A DNA stretch of 7,196 bases from Rhizobiaceae bacterium (GCA_028865845.1 JAGWJK010000202.1:1-7196), one strand, 5' to 3'; shown: positions 1 to 6,568, numbered from the stretch's first letter. Notes: a model not told the origin generated them from the letters alone. Program-made: numbers and translations.

Positions 1-347
1 GGATGCACCGCTTCACGGGTGACGTTGCGGCGGCACCGAGACTGGACGGGGCGTCGTACCACGATCTGGGAGAACTTCGGGTAGAGCGGCAGGCAGAAGA
101 CCAGCGCATCGTCGGTTGGATCGATACGCTCGGCGACAGCACCGCCCTTGCGAGGGAAATCAGCTTTTCGCCGGTTACGCAACCCGGCGCCGTGACGCTG
201 TCCCTGACAACGGCGCTTGCGAATTTCTTCAACCACCAGACCCATCACCGCGGCCAATGCCATATGACGCTGACGGCGCTCGGCAAACCGTCGCTCGCGA
301 TTGATGTCATTCACTTTCTGCGTTCGGAAGGGAAAGCCTGGATGTGA
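1..347 (+). CDS. DinB family protein (3' part, cut by left edge)
   Basis: The frame is open to the left edge and stops at TGA 345-347, so the visible 114 residues are the C-terminal two thirds of a protein family usually about 160-170 aa long; the first Met in view (base 3) is probably internal. The tail carries the DinB/YfiT-like signature: an aromatic stretch followed by NHQTHHRGQ (about residues 77-85 counted from base 3), whose HxxxH histidines (H78 and H82) are the usual C-terminal metal ligands of this four-helix-bundle fold. The upstream part with YHDLGELRVERQAED also fits the family, where a Glu/Asp-rich helix precedes the last helix pair. DinB proteins are cytosolic, bind Ni/Zn/Fe and include thiol-dependent transferases and many members of unknown role; the substrate here cannot be told. 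The N-terminal metal-ligand His lies outside the window. No clear terminator follows. Family assignment is firm, function is not. Confidence 0.85.
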   Translation, partial: MHRFTGDVAAAPRLDGASYHDLGELRVERQAEDQRIVGWIDTLGDSTALAREISFSPVTQPGAVTLSLTTALANFFNHQTHHRGQCHMTLTALGKPSLAIDVIHFLRSEGKAWM

Positions 348-510
348 AAATTCAGTGCGGACTTCGTGCAACTTTGCAGGCATTCGTCGTTTGATTGCCT
401 AATTTTAAAGCACGATCATGCTCAATATGACGCTCTTATTCATGCTCCATTAACCTGCGTCCCGCCAAGCTGCGAAGATATATCAGCGTTGCGACGAACA
501 GAGAGCAGGC
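348..510. promoter_or_regulatory. Intergenic leader with imperfect palindrome and CATTAACC motif
   Basis: This 163-bp gap is AT-richer than its surroundings. It holds an imperfect 14-bp palindrome at 409-422 (AGCACGATCATGCT, two mismatched positions), a CATTAACC element at 448-455 that ends 55 nt before the next ATG, and a GATATATC palindrome at 477-484 that could serve as a -10 region. No clean -35/-10 pair with 16-18 nt spacing was found. CATTAACC resembles the TTAACC half of alphaproteobacterial CtrA sites. Seen: the motifs. Inferred: that they regulate the 168-aa gene. Confidence 0.35.
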
Positions 511-1017
511 ATGAAGAGTTCGAAGGCGGGTGTTTCAACTGAGGTCATCGGCGATCACGATCGCGAAATGACGACAGAACTTGAGGTGATCGGCCAGCAC
601 ATGGCCAAGCTCAAGGTCAAAGCCCTGCCCCGCAACTATCAGCTCTTCCACGAAGCTCTTTACGGTGACGACTTTACGATCGCGCGCGAAATTACCGCTC
701 TCGGCCCTGCCCCTTCGCAGGCAAGCCTTGACGATATCGGATTGAAACACCGCCTCGTCAGCCATTGCGGCCTCGTCGCCCGCAAGTCGGAGAGCGATGC
801 GGCCGAGATGTTGCGCGAGGTCGCTGATCAATTGGCCGAGGGGTTTATGCGCAAGCAGAGCCTTGCACATGGCGATGAGGCGTTGCGGCACGATACAGCC
901 GACATGGATAGCCTCAACGCGATACTCAGCAATCTCCTTCACTACGAGACCGAACTGACGGAACGGCTGCGGGACTGTTCGAAGGCGCAGGCGTTGGTGA
1001 ACCGCGCTCGCGCCTAG
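511..1017 (+). CDS. Hypothetical helical protein resembling the N-terminal region of rhizobial GGDEF proteins, no GGDEF domain
   Basis: A complete 168-aa soluble protein with no signal peptide or membrane segment. The start at 511 follows AGAGAGCAGG, a modest ribosome binding site. Residues 25-70 (IGQHMAKL, then LPRNYQLFHEALYG and REITALG) resemble, from memory, the helical region at the N terminus of several rhizobial diguanylate cyclases, where it precedes a coiled coil and the GGDEF domain. Residues 76-128 are amphipathic helix with SHCGLVARKSE, and 133-160 form a likely coiled coil (LNAILSNLLHYETELTERLRD) of the kind that normally runs into GGDEF. Here the protein stops at TAG 1015-1017 and no GGDEF-coding sequence follows in any frame before the next gene at 1066. 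It may be a stand-alone regulator or partner of a cyclase, or the relic of a deleted one. It lies 48 bp upstream of the ABC-F gene and may be cotranscribed with it. That it is a real gene is likely; its function is unknown. Confidence 0.75.
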   Translation: MKSSKAGVSTEVIGDHDREMTTELEVIGQHMAKLKVKALPRNYQLFHEALYGDDFTIAREITALGPAPSQASLDDIGLKHRLVSHCGLVARKSESDAAEMLREVADQLAEGFMRKQSLAHGDEALRHDTADMDSLNAILSNLLHYETELTERLRDCSKAQALVNRARA

Positions 1018-1065
1018 GCTCCTGCGGCTCTTGCCATCCGCGCGGACTTCGGCCAAAACCGCCCC

Positions 1066-2955
1066 ATGATTTCGATTTCAGACCTTTCCGCCCGCATTGC
1101 CGGCCGCCTCCTCATCGACCACGCCAACGTGACGCTTCCGGCGGGCACGAAGGCCGGGCTCGTCGGCAAGAACGGCGCCGGCAAATCGACCCTGTTCCGG
1201 ATCATCACCGGCGATCTCGCCGCCGAAAGCGGCTCGGTGTCGATCCCCCGCAATGCCCGCATCGGCCAGGTGGCGCAGGAAGCACCGGGGACGGAAGAGC
1301 CGTTGATCGATATCGTGCTTGCCGCCGACAAGGAACGCGCGGCCTTGCTGAAAGAAGCCGAAACCGCGACCGATCCGCACCGCATTGCCGATATCCAGAC
1401 CCGGCTTGCCGATATCGGCGCCCATTCCGCCGAAGCGCGCGCCGCCAGCATTCTTGCCGGTCTCGGCTTCGACCATGAGGCGCAGCACCGACCGGCCTCA
1501 TCCTTTTCCGGTGGCTGGCGCATGCGCGTGGCGCTCGCAGCCGTCTTGTTTTCCGAACCCGACCTGCTGCTTCTCGACGAACCGACCAACTATCTCGACC
1601 TCGAAGGCACGCTCTGGCTGGAAGACTATATCCGCCGCTACCCGCATACCGTCATCATCATCTCGCATGACCGTGACCTGCTGAACACTGCCGTCAACGC
1701 CATCGTCCATCTCGACCAGAAGAAGCTCACCTTCTATCGCGGCTCCTACGACCAGTTCGAGCGGCAAAAGGCCGAGGCCGACGAGCTGCAGATGAAGGCG
1801 AAGGCGAAGAACGATGCGGCGCGCAAGCACTTGCAGAGCTTCATCGACCGCTTCAAGGCCAAGGCTTCGAAGGCACGGCAGGCGCAGTCGCGCGTCAAGG
1901 CGCTGGAGCGCATGGGCACCGTCGCTTCCGTCATCGAAGACCATGTGATGGGTTTCAGCTTTCCCGAACCTGAAAAGCAGCCGGCATCGCCGATCATCGC
2001 CGTGACCGGCGGCGCGGTCGGCTACGAGCCCGGCAAGCCGATCCTGAAGCGGCTCAACATGCGCATCGATGCCGACGACCGCATTGCCCTGCTCGGCTCG
2101 AACGGCAACGGCAAATCCACCTTCGCGAAATTCATCTCAGGCCGCCTCGACGCGGAAAGCGGCGACGTCAAGCTGGCACCGAACCTGAAGATCGGCTTTT
2201 TCGCCCAGCATCAGCTCGACGACCTCGTGCCCAACCAGACTGCCGTCGAGCATGTCCGCCGCCGCATGGCGGACGCGCCGGAAGCCAAGGTCAGGGCACG
2301 CGTCGCGCAGATGGGGCTCGCGACGGAAAAGATGGATACGCAAGTGAAGGATCTTTCGGGCGGAGAGAAAGCGCGATTGCTGATGGGTCTCGCCGCCTTC
2401 GACGCACCGAACATGCTGATCCTCGACGAACCGACGAACCATCTCGACATCGACAGCCGCAATGCGCTGATCCAGGCACTCAACGAATATCCCGGTGCCG
2501 TCATCCTGATCTCGCACGACCGCCATCTCATCGAGGCGACCGTCGAGCGGCTGTGGCTGGTGCGCGACGGCACCGTCACGACCTTCGACGGCGATCTCGA
2601 AGACTACCGCAGCCTCATCGTTGCCAGCCCCAAGGCCAGGGACGACAGGGCGAAGGGCAACGGCATCGACGATTCAGTCTCGAAGGCCGATCAGCGCAAG
2701 CTCAATGCCGATCGCCGCGCCTCGCTGGCGCCGCTCAAGAAAAAGATCAACGAAATCGAATCCTTGACCGGCAAGCTGGAGAAACTGATTCAGGCACTTG
2801 ATGCAGAACTTGCGGATCCGGCGCTTTATGAAAAGGCGCCGGCCAAGGCTGCGGAGAAGGCCAAGCAGCGCTCCGACGCCGCCGAAAAGCTGGCGGCTGC
2901 CGAGGAACAGTGGCTCGAACTTTCGTCGGAATACGAAAGCGGAATGGCGGGGTGA
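1066..2955 (+). CDS. yheS: ABC-F family ATPase, YheS-like
   Basis: A 629-aa cytosolic protein with two nucleotide-binding domains and no membrane segment, as in ABC-F translation factors that bind the ribosome E site and act on stalled or difficult translation. Domain 1: Walker A GKNGAGKST 34-42, signature FSGGW 147-151, Walker B LLLLDEP 167-173, His switch H201. The interdomain linker (about 215-300) is basic and helical, with the family motif around SFIDRFKAKASKARQAQSR (258-276). Domain 2: Walker A GSNGNGKST 344-352, signature LSGGE 430-434, Walker B LILDEP 451-456, H484. A charged coiled-coil tail spans about 540-629. Length, the FSGGWRMR signature, the FDGDLEDY motif (507-514) and the tail all match E. 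coli YheS (637 aa, recalled) rather than EttA or Uup. The Asn in the second Walker A (GNGKST) departs from the usual Ala/Ser but keeps the Lys-Ser/Thr. ATG 1066 starts right at the domain; no purine-rich ribosome binding site precedes it. Role in translation is inferred from family; the exact client is unknown. Confidence 0.93.
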   Translation: MISISDLSARIAGRLLIDHANVTLPAGTKAGLVGKNGAGKSTLFRIITGDLAAESGSVSIPRNARIGQVAQEAPGTEEPLIDIVLAADKERAALLKEAETATDPHRIADIQTRLADIGAHSAEARAASILAGLGFDHEAQHRPASSFSGGWRMRVALAAVLFSEPDLLLLDEPTNYLDLEGTLWLEDYIRRYPHTVIIISHDRDLLNTAVNAIVHLDQKKLTFYRGSYDQFERQKAEADELQMKAKAKNDAARKHLQSFIDRFKAKASKARQAQSRVKALERMGTVASVIEDHVMGFSFPEPEKQPASPIIAVTGGAVGYEPGKPILKRLNMRIDADDRIALLGSNGNGKSTFAKFISGRLDAESGDVKLAPNLKIGFFAQHQLDDLVPNQTAVEHVRRRMADAPEAKVRARVAQMGLATEKMDTQVKDLSGGEKARLLMGLAAFDAPNMLILDEPTNHLDIDSRNALIQALNEYPGAVILISHDRHLIEATVERLWLVRDGTVTTFDGDLEDYRSLIVASPKARDDRAKGNGIDDSVSKADQRKLNADRRASLAPLKKKINEIESLTGKLEKLIQALDAELADPALYEKAPAKAAEKAKQRSDAAEKLAAAEEQWLELSSEYESGMAG

Positions 2956-2991
2956 CCGGGTCGCGATCCTTCAGGTTCGCCTCCCCGCTTT
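2947..2991 (+). terminator. Possible long-loop terminator overlapping ABC-F stop codon
   Basis: GCGGGG at 2947-2952 pairs perfectly with CCCCGC at 2983-2988, and is followed by TTTACG. The 30-nt loop contains a further partly self-complementary stretch (GGGTCGCGATCC, 2958-2969). The 5' arm covers the last codons of the ABC-F gene. The long loop and short T-run make this weaker than the hairpin at 3015-3031; the two could be alternatives. Confidence 0.25.
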
Positions 2992-3014
2992 ACGAATTTG
3001 CGTTCGCATGCCGC

Positions 3015-3037
3015 TGCCGCAAAACGCGGCAACCTTT
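3015..3037 (+). terminator. Stem-loop, candidate terminator of the ABC-F gene
   Basis: TGCCGC (3015-3020) and GCGGCA (3026-3031) form a perfect 6-bp GC-rich stem with the 5-nt loop AAAAC, 60 bp past the ABC-F stop codon. The following ACCTTT is only weakly T-rich, so termination may be inefficient. The stem is symmetrical in both strands, so an effect on minus-strand transcription cannot be excluded. Confidence 0.4.
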
Positions 3038-3150
3038 CACAGGCCATGCGCCGACAATACCCCTCAATATCGACTGATGCATTTCCGCAACGACGTGAAA
3101 CTCGCTGCGGGAACGGACGATACCTGCCGTCTCGAAGCCCCCTCTCCTAA

Positions 3151-3217
3151 CCGATCATTAACCATAATCGGGAAAAATGCGCCCAACATTCATTGAGTTA
3201 TATGTTGAGCGATTCCC
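3151..3217 (+). promoter_or_regulatory. Upstream control region of the deacetylase gene with two dyads and a CtrA-like half-site
   Basis: An AT-rich block just before the deacetylase start. CCGAT (3151-3155) and ATCGG (3167-3171) are the ends of a 21-bp imperfect palindrome whose middle contains CATTAACC (3156-3163) and the full TTAACCAT half-site (3158-3165). A second inverted repeat, CAACAT (3184-3189) and ATGTTG (3202-3207), lies around TTATAT (3198-3203), a candidate -10. A GATTC (GANTC) site at 3211-3215 ends 2 nt before the ATG. No good -35 was found at standard spacing. The elements are seen; their function as operator or promoter is inferred. Confidence 0.4.
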
Positions 3218-4108
3218 ATGACCTACCGCCTGTTTTTGGCTGGCCTTGCCATGACCCTGTCTCTTGCCGGCTGCGCGACCAAGCCGGGAGGCGACGCCTC
3301 GCTGAAGACGGGCTATGCCGCGGAAGAGCCGCAGCACAGACCGCTGAAGGCTCACGACCGCGTCGAGATGGAGCCGACCAAGTGGGCCGGTGCCGAACTG
3401 GAAACCCGCGAGACGGACGCATGGTCCGGTCCGCATCATCTGGCCGGACGGACGCTCGAGGTTTCGTCGCTGCGCGATCTCAAACTCGCCAACAAGGAAG
3501 TCATCCTGACGTTCGACGACGGTCCGGCTCCGGGCAAGACCGAGCGCATTCTCTCGACGCTCGACAAGTTCGGCGTCAAGGCGACCTTCATGATGGTCGG
3601 CGAAATGGCGGAAGCCCATCCGGCAACCGCCCGCAAGGTCTTCGATGACGGCGACACGATCGGCAGCCACACCTTCCGCCATCCCGATCTCGACAAGATG
3701 AGCTTCGACATGGCGATGGCGGAAATCGCCAAGGGCGAAAACGCCGTCTCCAAGGTCATCGGCACCGACGTCTCGTTCTTCCGCTTCCCCTATCTTGCCG
3801 ATTCCAAGCGCCTGCGCGAGGCTGTGTCGGCCCGCGATCTCGTGATCATGGACGTCGATATCGACAGCAAGGACTATTTCAACACGACGCCCGCCGCCGT
3901 GGTGACGCGCACGATGGATCAGTTGCAACACCGTGGACACGGCATCATCCTGATGCACGACATCCATTCGCGCACTGCGACCATGCTGCCGACCCTGCTC
4001 TCCCGCCTCGAAAGCGGCGGCTACAAGGTCGTGACGCTGAAATTCCACCGCGGTTCGGCCCCGGCTTCGAACCTCGTTGCCCAGGCAGACCTGAAGATGA
4101 CGCGCTGA
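3218..4108 (+). CDS. Polysaccharide deacetylase family lipoprotein (NodB-fold, CE4)
   Basis: A 296-aa protein beginning with a lipoprotein signal: charged start, hydrophobic run and lipobox LAGC with the lipidated Cys at residue 19. Residue 20 is Ala, not Asp, so the mature protein could be sorted to the outer membrane, facing the periplasm. The deacetylase domain covers about 90-278: TFDDGP 98-103 (D100 probable base, D101 metal ligand), SHTFRHP 150-156 (H151 and H155 metal ligands), RFPY 189-192, DVDIDSKDY 212-220 in place of the usual DxxDW motif, and LMHD 246-249 with the catalytic-type His248. Such enzymes remove N- or O-acetyl groups from chitooligosaccharide, peptidoglycan or exopolysaccharide using a divalent metal; the substrate here is unknown, and it is not the NodB of nodulation clusters since no nod gene is adjacent. 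ATG 3218 was chosen because it gives the intact signal; the ribosome binding site is weak (TTGAGCG). The gene stands alone, with a hairpin downstream. Confidence 0.93.
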   Translation: MTYRLFLAGLAMTLSLAGCATKPGGDASLKTGYAAEEPQHRPLKAHDRVEMEPTKWAGAELETRETDAWSGPHHLAGRTLEVSSLRDLKLANKEVILTFDDGPAPGKTERILSTLDKFGVKATFMMVGEMAEAHPATARKVFDDGDTIGSHTFRHPDLDKMSFDMAMAEIAKGENAVSKVIGTDVSFFRFPYLADSKRLREAVSARDLVIMDVDIDSKDYFNTTPAAVVTRTMDQLQHRGHGIILMHDIHSRTATMLPTLLSRLESGGYKVVTLKFHRGSAPASNLVAQADLKMTR

Positions 4109-4140
4109 CAACAGCGTCTCACCTATCCTGATGCGACATG

Positions 4141-4163
4141 GCTCGGCGCGGACGTCGAGCTTT
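4141..4163 (+). terminator. Stem-loop, candidate terminator of the deacetylase gene
   Basis: GCTCGGCG (4141-4148) pairs with CGTCGAGC (4153-4160) as an 8-bp stem with one G-T (G-U) pair and a 4-nt loop CGGA, followed directly by TTT. It lies 32 bp past the deacetylase stop codon. The geometry suits an intrinsic terminator, though the T-run is short. Confidence 0.5.
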
Positions 4164-4264
4164 CACATGACTGTGCCGATATCATGATTTCCTGTTCCCG
4201 CAAGGAGCCCGAACGGACGCGGTTGCCTGTGTCCGCTCCGAGCGCTCTTGGCGGGAATATACCC

Positions 4265-4392
4265 ATTTTGGACACATGACGGGATTTGATGGGACCGGGC
4301 TGCCTGCCATAGTGCCGGCGCGTTTCAGCGGCCCTCGCAAAGATACCGCATACTCAAGACCATTGGACCGGCCGGCATATTTTCGACACATG
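4265..4392. repeat. 14-bp direct repeat pair, 114 bp apart
   Basis: ATTTTGGACACATG at 4265-4278 and ATTTTCGACACATG at 4379-4392 match at 13 of 14 positions. A shorter related CACATGAC occurs at 4164-4171 and again at 4273-4280, and GCATATTTT occurs at 4375-4383 and 4450-4458. No terminal inverted repeats or transposase accompany them, so they are more likely protein-binding sites or a small local duplication than an insertion scar. Function unknown. Confidence 0.45.
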
Positions 4393-4436
4393 GATTCGGC
4401 CAAATGCTTAGAATCAGTGCATTAACCGCCGGCAAT

Positions 4437-4478
4437 CTTGCGTCCGCCCGCATATTTTGTTTTCATAATATGCTATTT
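4437..4478 (+). promoter_or_regulatory. Inverted repeat and possible promoter of the S9 peptidase gene
   Basis: GCATATT (4450-4456) and AATATGC (4467-4473) are perfect 7-bp inverted arms separated by 10 nt, centred about 46 bp before the ATG. Nearby are CTTGCG (4437-4442), like an alphaproteobacterial -35, and CATAAT (4464-4469) or CTATTT (4473-4478), like -10 elements, but no pair has ideal spacing. The dyad could be an operator covering the promoter. This is inferred from position and symmetry only. Confidence 0.35.
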
Positions 4479-4507
4479 AGTTCATCAACCGCGTATCAGG
4501 TCCCTTC

Positions 4508-6568
4508 ATGAATCTCCATCTCGAGCACGACGACGATCCTCTCACCCAGCAATTCGTCGCCGTGATGGATGCGCGATCGGAACAGGCGCTGGTAACCCCG
4601 GAATACGAGGCAGACCGCGCGGCGATCAAGGCGCTGATCGAGCGTGAAGACCGGTTGATCCAGGCGGTGCGCCGCGGCAAGTGGCTGTTCGATTTCCGTC
4701 GCAGCGCCCAACATCCGCTGGGTGTCTGGCTGAGGCTGCCGGCCACCATCCCGCCGATGCCGAGTGCGCCCTGGGAGCCGATATTCGACCTCGACGCCTT
4801 CTGCGCGGCTGAGGACAAACGCTGGCTCTGGCGCGGGGCAATCACCTGTCCCTGGGAACCGACGCGGGTGCTTCTGTATCTATCCGACGGCGGCTCTGAC
4901 CTCGGTCGCCTGATCGAATTCGACTGCGAGGCGAAGAGCATCGTCGAAGGCGGTTTCGACACGCCGCCGGCACGCTGTCACGCGACCTGGCTCAGCCGTG
5001 ACGAGATCGCCTATTTCGGCTCGATCGACCGCCTATCTTCGACCCGTTCCGGCTGGCCGCGCGTCGGCCGCCGCCTGAAACGCGGCATGCTGCCGAACAA
5101 GGCGCCGCTGCTCTATGCCACTTCAGATACCGACGTTTATGGCTCGTGCCTGGTCTTCGATCCGGTCCTCAGCGGCATTGCCAAGAAGGGCACGGCGAAG
5201 CCGATGCGGCTGTTCATCACCGGCCACGAGATCGGTAGTTGCAGCGTTTTCATCAAGGAACAGGATTTCTCGCTGCGCCGCATCGATCTGCCCAAGGAGA
5301 TTGACGTCCAGCTGAATTATTCCTATTGCCTCTGGCTCGCCAAGACCGACGAGCGTATCCCCGCCGGCAGCCTGGCGCTGCAGCCCTTGCCCCAGCATTC
5401 CGAGGATGCCGGCGCCGAGGCGTTGCGCATCCTGTTCTCCCCCTCCGAGCGGCAGTCGGTCTCGCAATTCCTGCTGATGCGCGAGTGGTGCGTCTTCGTT
5501 GTCTCCGACAATCTGCGGCCGCGGCTCTTCGTCTACGATCTGACCAGCCGGGAGACGGAACCCCGCGAAATTGCCTTGCCGTTGGACGTTCAGACGATCA
5601 CCGTCTGGCCGCTCTATTCAGACCTGCATCTCGGCGACGATACGCTGCAGATTTACGGCGAGGGTTTCCTGCAGCCGCCGTCGAGCTACCGGCTCGACCT
5701 TCCCGATCGCAGAAGGCCGCTTGAGCTCGTGCATACCGCCAGTTCTCCCGCCTATTTCGATGCCGACGGCATGACGTCGGAATTGCTGGAGGCGACATCG
5801 GAAGACGGCACCAAGGTGCCCTATCGGCTCGTGCTGCCGCGGCAATGGACGCAGGGCGAACTGCCGGTGCTGATGTACGGCTATGGCGGTTTCGACGTCG
5901 CGCTGCGACCACATTATTCCGGCATCACCGGGCGGTGGCTCGAACAGGGCGGCGCCTATGTGCAGGCATATATTCGCGGCGGCGGCGAGTTAGGACCCAA
6001 CTGGCACCGCACCGCCAAGGCCCGGGGACGGCACAAGGCGTTTGCCGATTTTGCCGCGATCGCCCGCGATCTCGTTACCCGCGGCTATACGACGCCGTCA
6101 CGCATCGCCGCCAATGGCGGCAGCAATGGCGGCCTCCTGACCGGCGCAATGCTGACGCGATATCCTCACGATTTCGGCGCCATATGGTGCCAGGTACCGG
6201 TTCTCGACCTCACCCGTTTCCATGTCTTTCCGGCCGGACAGGCCTGGATCGACGAGTATGGCAATCCGGACGATCCGGCGGATCGCGAATTCCTCGTCTC
6301 CTATTCGCCGCTGCACAATCTCAAGCCGGTATCCATGGTCAGCTATCCGCCGATCTATATCGAGAGCTCCAGCAACGATGATCGTGTCCATCCCTCGCAT
6401 GCCCGTCGTTTTGCCGCGCGCATGGAGGAGCTCGGACACCATCCGCTTTTCCACGAGTTCAGCAGCGGCGGGCACGGAGGCGACGGCGCTTCGACGGAGC
6501 TCGCCGCGCGCATCGCGCTCGGCTACAGTTTCCTCAGGGAAACGATCTTCAAGGCGGGCGACAAATAG
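4508..6568 (+). CDS. S9 family serine peptidase, prolyl oligopeptidase-like
   Basis: A 686-aa cytosolic enzyme (no signal peptide), close to the roughly 710 aa of classic prolyl oligopeptidase, which cleaves short peptides, typically after proline. Residues 1-70 form the N-terminal helical part; about 75-420 is the beta-propeller that restricts access to the active site; about 425-686 is the alpha/beta-hydrolase domain. The triad is intact: Ser539 in GGSNGG (537-542), Asp624 in NDDRVHP (623-629) and His656 in GGHGG (654-658). By recalled alignment with the pig enzyme, Tyr459 (oxyanion hole) and Phe462 lie in YGYGGF 457-462, Arg626 follows the Asp, and Trp580 in GQAW matches the Trp that stacks on the substrate proline; together these favour genuine post-proline activity. 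The usual N-terminal WLED motif is altered (LHLEHDDDP, residues 3-11). ATG 4508 is preceded by CAGG (4497-4500). The gene is flanked by a 399-bp gap and a strong terminator, so it is probably monocistronic. A role in peptide turnover is inferred. Confidence 0.94.
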   Translation: MNLHLEHDDDPLTQQFVAVMDARSEQALVTPEYEADRAAIKALIEREDRLIQAVRRGKWLFDFRRSAQHPLGVWLRLPATIPPMPSAPWEPIFDLDAFCAAEDKRWLWRGAITCPWEPTRVLLYLSDGGSDLGRLIEFDCEAKSIVEGGFDTPPARCHATWLSRDEIAYFGSIDRLSSTRSGWPRVGRRLKRGMLPNKAPLLYATSDTDVYGSCLVFDPVLSGIAKKGTAKPMRLFITGHEIGSCSVFIKEQDFSLRRIDLPKEIDVQLNYSYCLWLAKTDERIPAGSLALQPLPQHSEDAGAEALRILFSPSERQSVSQFLLMREWCVFVVSDNLRPRLFVYDLTSRETEPREIALPLDVQTITVWPLYSDLHLGDDTLQIYGEGFLQPPSSYRLDLPDRRRPLELVHTASSPAYFDADGMTSELLEATSEDGTKVPYRLVLPRQWTQGELPVLMYGYGGFDVALRPHYSGITGRWLEQGGAYVQAYIRGGGELGPNWHRTAKARGRHKAFADFAAIARDLVTRGYTTPSRIAANGGSNGGLLTGAMLTRYPHDFGAIWCQVPVLDLTRFHVFPAGQAWIDEYGNPDDPADREFLVSYSPLHNLKPVSMVSYPPIYIESSSNDDRVHPSHARRFAARMEELGHHPLFHEFSSGGHGGDGASTELAARIALGYSFLRETIFKAGDK

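Larger units (their letters stand above)
4109..4507. other. 399-bp intergenic region without a convincing gene
   Basis: No plus-strand frame here looks coding. A minus-strand open frame at 4182-4403 (73 codons) shows no recognisable motif and is not accepted. The stretch holds, in order: a terminator-like hairpin (4141-4163); an imperfect 12-bp palindrome GGGAATATACCC (4253-4264); a 14-bp direct repeat with one mismatch (4265-4278 and 4379-4392); two GANTC sites (4393-4397 and 4411-4415); CATTAACC (4420-4427); and an AT-rich inverted repeat (4450-4473) before the peptidase gene. An unannotated small RNA or a long 5' leader is possible, but nothing in the sequence proves it. Confidence 0.5.

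Noticed and set aside
401..422. Part of a dispersed rhizobial palindromic repeat element
   Set aside because: TTTTAAAGCACGATCATGC recalls the edge of such elements, but the remainder of a long palindrome is missing, so only a short imperfect dyad is supported.
535..1056. Minus-strand open frame of 173 codons opposite the 168-aa gene
   Set aside because: The plus-strand product has helical, charged composition and family-like motifs and a ribosome binding site; the minus-strand product has none of these.
2798..3196. Plus-strand open frame of 132 codons overlapping the ABC-F 3' end
   Set aside because: Its first half is a frame-shifted read of the ABC-F coiled-coil tail (Arg/Pro-rich), and its second half crosses the hairpin and control region before the deacetylase gene.
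3158..4111. Long minus-strand open frame (317 codons)
   Set aside because: It lies opposite the polysaccharide deacetylase gene, whose motifs are unmistakable. The frame is rich in His, Arg, Gly and Val with no recognised motif, typical of the antisense of a GC-rich gene.
4265..4392. Direct repeats as ends of a mobile element or attachment sites
   Set aside because: The 100 bp between them carry no integrase, transposase or terminal inverted repeats, and neighbouring genes are ordinary chromosomal ones.
4182..4403. Minus-strand open frame of 73 codons in the 399-bp gap
   Set aside because: It has no recognisable motif, no clear ribosome binding site, and a composition like translated non-coding DNA. 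It remains the only candidate small gene in that gap.
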